NCBI RefSeq assembly: GCF_003841485.1
Contig: NZ_REFY01000004.1
Location: forward strand, 186,001 to 250,000
Reading direction: 5' to 3'
Length of the DNA: 64,000 nucleotides
Source of the DNA: Natrarchaeobius halalkaliphilus
GTDB lineage: Archaea; Halobacteriota; Halobacteria; Halobacteriales; Natrialbaceae
Shown here piece after piece: positions 61,825 through 64,000 of the stretch (its first letter is position 1; every line of letters begins with the position of its first letter). The notes beneath the pieces were generated by a model. The model ran no database searches. It saw only the letters and a list, made by a program, of their open reading frames with translations, and was not told the DNA's origin. A program made the position numbers and the translations under genes.

Positions 61825-63795
61825 ATGGGACAGACACTCACCGAGAAAATTCTCGACGATCACCTCGTCGAAGGAGAACTCGAGACCGGCGAAGAGATCG
61901 GGATCGAGATCGACCAGGTGCTCACTCAGGACACGACCGGGACGATGGTCTGGCTCCAGTTCGAAGCGATGGGACTGGACGAGGTTCAGACCGAGATCGC
62001 CGCTCAGTACTGTGATCACCAGACGTATCAGTTCGACTTTAAAAACACGGACGATCATCGTTTCCTCCGCTCTGCTGCGGGTACGTACGGCGCTCACTTC
62101 TCTCGCCCCGGTAACGGCATCTGTCACAACGTCCACCGCGAGAACTTCGCGGCACCGGGCAAGACGCTGCTCGGATCGGACTCACACACCCCGACCCCCG
62201 GCGGCCTCGGTGAACTCGCCATCGGCGCTGGCGGGATCGACGTCACCGTCGCGATGGGCGGCGCTCCCTACTACATCGAGATGCCCGAGATCGTCAGCGT
62301 CCGTCTCGAGGGCGAACTCCCCGAGTGGGCCACGGCGAAAGACGTCATTCTCGAGCTCCTGCGACGGCTCTCCGTCAAAGGCGGCGTCGGCAAGATCCTC
62401 GAGTACACCGGCCCGGGTGTCGAAACGCTCACCGCACCCGAACGGATGACGATCACCAACATGGGGACGGAACTCGGCGCGACGACGTCGATCTTCCCGA
62501 CCGACGAACAGACCGAGGACTACCTAGAGCGCGTCGGCCGCGGCGAGGAGTACGTCGAACTCCAGCCCGACGACGACGCCGAGTACGACGACGAGATCGT
62601 CGTCGACCTCTCGGATCTCGAGCCGCTGATCGCCCAGCCGTCGATGCCTGACAAGGTCGTTCCCGTCAGCGAGGTCGCCGGCGAGTCCGTCGAACAGGTC
62701 ATCGTCGGCTCCTGTACGAACGGCGGCTACGAGGACATCCTTCCCGTCGCCAAGATGCTCGAGGGTCGCGAAACGTCGATGGAGACCGAAACGATCGTCG
62801 CTCCCGGCTCCAAGCAGGCCTCCGAGATGCTCGCCCGCGAGGGGTGGGTCGCGGAGATGATGGCCGCTGGCGTCAACTTCTCCGAGGCGACCTGCGGGGC
62901 CTGTATCGGCATCGGCCACGTCCCCGCCTCCGATTCGGTCTCGCTGCGGACGTTCAACCGCAACTTCGAGGGACGGTCGGGTATCGAAGACGACAACGTC
63001 TACCTCTGTTCGCCGGAAGTCGCCGCGGCCGCGTCGATCGCCGGCGAGATCGTCGATCCGCGCGACCTCGCGGACGAACTCGGTGACCTGGAGGATCCCG
63101 GCGTCGAGCTTCCGGACGAGTACGACGGCTCCAAGACGGACCTCATCAGCCCCGACGAGGCCGTCGACGACGAACTGATCAAGGGCCCGAACATCGGAGA
63201 CGTCCCGATCCGCGACCAGCTCGGCTCCGAGATCGAAGGCGACGCGCTGCTCAAGATGGAGGACAACATCACGACCGATCACATCATCCCGGCGACCCAG
63301 GACATCCTGATGTACCGGTCGAACGTACCCAAACTCTCCGAGTTTACCCTCTCTCGAGTCGACGAGACGTTTGCCGAGCGCGCGCTCGAGGCCGACGGCG
63401 GCTTCCTCGTCGCCGGCGAGAACTACGGTCAGGGATCCTCGCGCGAACACGCCGCTCTCTGTCCGATGTACCTCGGTATCGAGGGCGTCCTCGCACAGAG
63501 TTTCGCACGTATTCACCGCGCAAACCTGTTCAACTTCGGAATCGTTCCGCTGACGATCGACGAAGAGACCTACGCGAACATCGATCAGGGCGACGAGATC
63601 GAAGTCGTCGACGACGTCTACGAGGCCGTTACCACCGGCCAGGAGGAGTTCACCGTCCGCATCAACGACGACTACGAAGTCACGGCGACCCTCGACGCCT
63701 CCGAGCGTGAGCGCGACATCCTCGCCGCCGGCGGCAAGCTCGCCTGGACGAAAGAACAGGCCGAAGAAAGCGGCGCTGCACCGGCTGACGACTGA
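61825..63795 (+). CDS. acn: aconitate hydratase
   Basis: 656 aa. The Fe-S cysteines are in VGSCTNGG and TCGACIGIG; GSDSHTPTPGGLG and the C-terminal swivel YGQGSSREHAAL complete the aconitase fold. The arrangement and length match the short archaeal/mAcnA-like aconitases of the TCA cycle. ATTTATC ~30 bp upstream is a likely TATA box. Confidence 0.94.
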   Translation: MGQTLTEKILDDHLVEGELETGEEIGIEIDQVLTQDTTGTMVWLQFEAMGLDEVQTEIAAQYCDHQTYQFDFKNTDDHRFLRSAAGTYGAHFSRPGNGICHNVHRENFAAPGKTLLGSDSHTPTPGGLGELAIGAGGIDVTVAMGGAPYYIEMPEIVSVRLEGELPEWATAKDVILELLRRLSVKGGVGKILEYTGPGVETLTAPERMTITNMGTELGATTSIFPTDEQTEDYLERVGRGEEYVELQPDDDAEYDDEIVVDLSDLEPLIAQPSMPDKVVPVSEVAGESVEQVIVGSCTNGGYEDILPVAKMLEGRETSMETETIVAPGSKQASEMLAREGWVAEMMAAGVNFSEATCGACIGIGHVPASDSVSLRTFNRNFEGRSGIEDDNVYLCSPEVAAAASIAGEIVDPRDLADELGDLEDPGVELPDEYDGSKTDLISPDEAVDDELIKGPNIGDVPIRDQLGSEIEGDALLKMEDNITTDHIIPATQDILMYRSNVPKLSEFTLSRVDETFAERALEADGGFLVAGENYGQGSSREHAALCPMYLGIEGVLAQSFARIHRANLFNFGIVPLTIDEETYANIDQGDEIEVVDDVYEAVTTGQEEFTVRINDDYEVTATLDASERERDILAAGGKLAWTKEQAEESGAAPADD

Positions 63796-64000
63796 TCGTC
63801 GGTCGAGTGCGAGCCGTTCCGTTTTCGTTCGGTTTCGTATATCCTTGCTCGCTTTCGCTCGTTTCCGATTGATTCTGCTCGTTTCCCGTCTTCACTCGCG
63901 TCTACGCGTTCGATTTCGTCCGTTCGCATTCGCTCCCGTTCGTTTCGTTATCTGTTCGTTCGGTTTCGACCGCTTTCGCTCGGGGGAACTCGACCCAGAT
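63796..64000. other. low-complexity tract downstream of aconitase
   Basis: About 200 bp built of loosely repeated CGTTCG/TTTCG(T/C)TCG words. On the minus strand it is purine-rich GAACGAA. It codes for nothing convincing: a minus-strand frame over it is dominated by R, E and K. Confidence 0.5.

Overview
The window is haloarchaeal chromosome, probably Natrialbaceae-like. It is GC-rich with very acidic proteins. It carries archaeal information genes (rpl44e, rps27e, aIF2 alpha, nop10, EF-1 alpha, rps10, TFB), haloarchaeal signatures (CetZ, TrmY, HalOD1, twin-arginine exported proteins, many small zinc-finger proteins) and TATA boxes about 22-30 nt upstream of many start codons, the usual layout for leaderless haloarchaeal transcripts. 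Genus-level placement is only an impression.

Layout. 0-20 kb is core: an MBL-fold hydrolase, an Lrp/TrkA-C regulator with a coupled zinc ribbon, a YkgJ protein, TRAM plus radical SAM, Hsp20, an amino-acid oxidase-like protein, NUDIX, a glycosyltransferase, a DHH phosphoesterase, an NAD-epimerase, CetZ, a coiled-coil protein, SppA, DUF373, diphthamide synthesis and TrmY. 20.0-23.8 kb is an accessory patch beginning at tRNA-Pro(CGG). It has a duplicated tRNA 3' end, a frameshifted zinc-ribbon gene, a small C2H2 protein, a cupin, two type IV pilins (one AT-rich), a deleted IS1595-type transposase remnant, an IS200/IS605-type hairpin and two copies of an ~82-bp palindromic element. 23.8-43.9 kb is core again: purD, an MgtC-like protein, PadR, the rpl44e-rps27e-aIF2a-nop10-PAC2 operon, a subtilase, a GGR-like reductase, an SDR, Usp, an ROK glucokinase, an LVIVD surface protein, NifU, ACT-hom and EF-1 alpha-rps10. 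43.96-46.3 kb is a second accessory patch next to tRNA-Ala(CGC): a zinc-ribbon paralogue, overlapping micro-ORFs with a direct repeat, and a 5'-degraded TnpB with its 3' guide-RNA-type end. 46.3-64 kb carries an MFS transporter, aroD, TFB, HAD, a Bax-inhibitor-like protein, a DMT permease with a long extension, an orphan type IIG/IIL-like methyltransferase with a degraded nuclease motif, HalOD1, gnd, a dCTP deaminase/dUTPase and aconitase.

The most unusual signals are outside known genes. (1) A family of ~82-bp nested palindromes has four copies, with one compensatory base-pair change and one copy whose apical loop is inverted relative to its arms. (2) A probable small RNA at about 27.07-27.17 kb consists of two perfect hairpins behind a well-placed TATA box. 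(3) Two tRNA-adjacent integration scars each carry a member of the same small zinc-ribbon family. No CRISPR array, rRNA or complete insertion sequence was seen.
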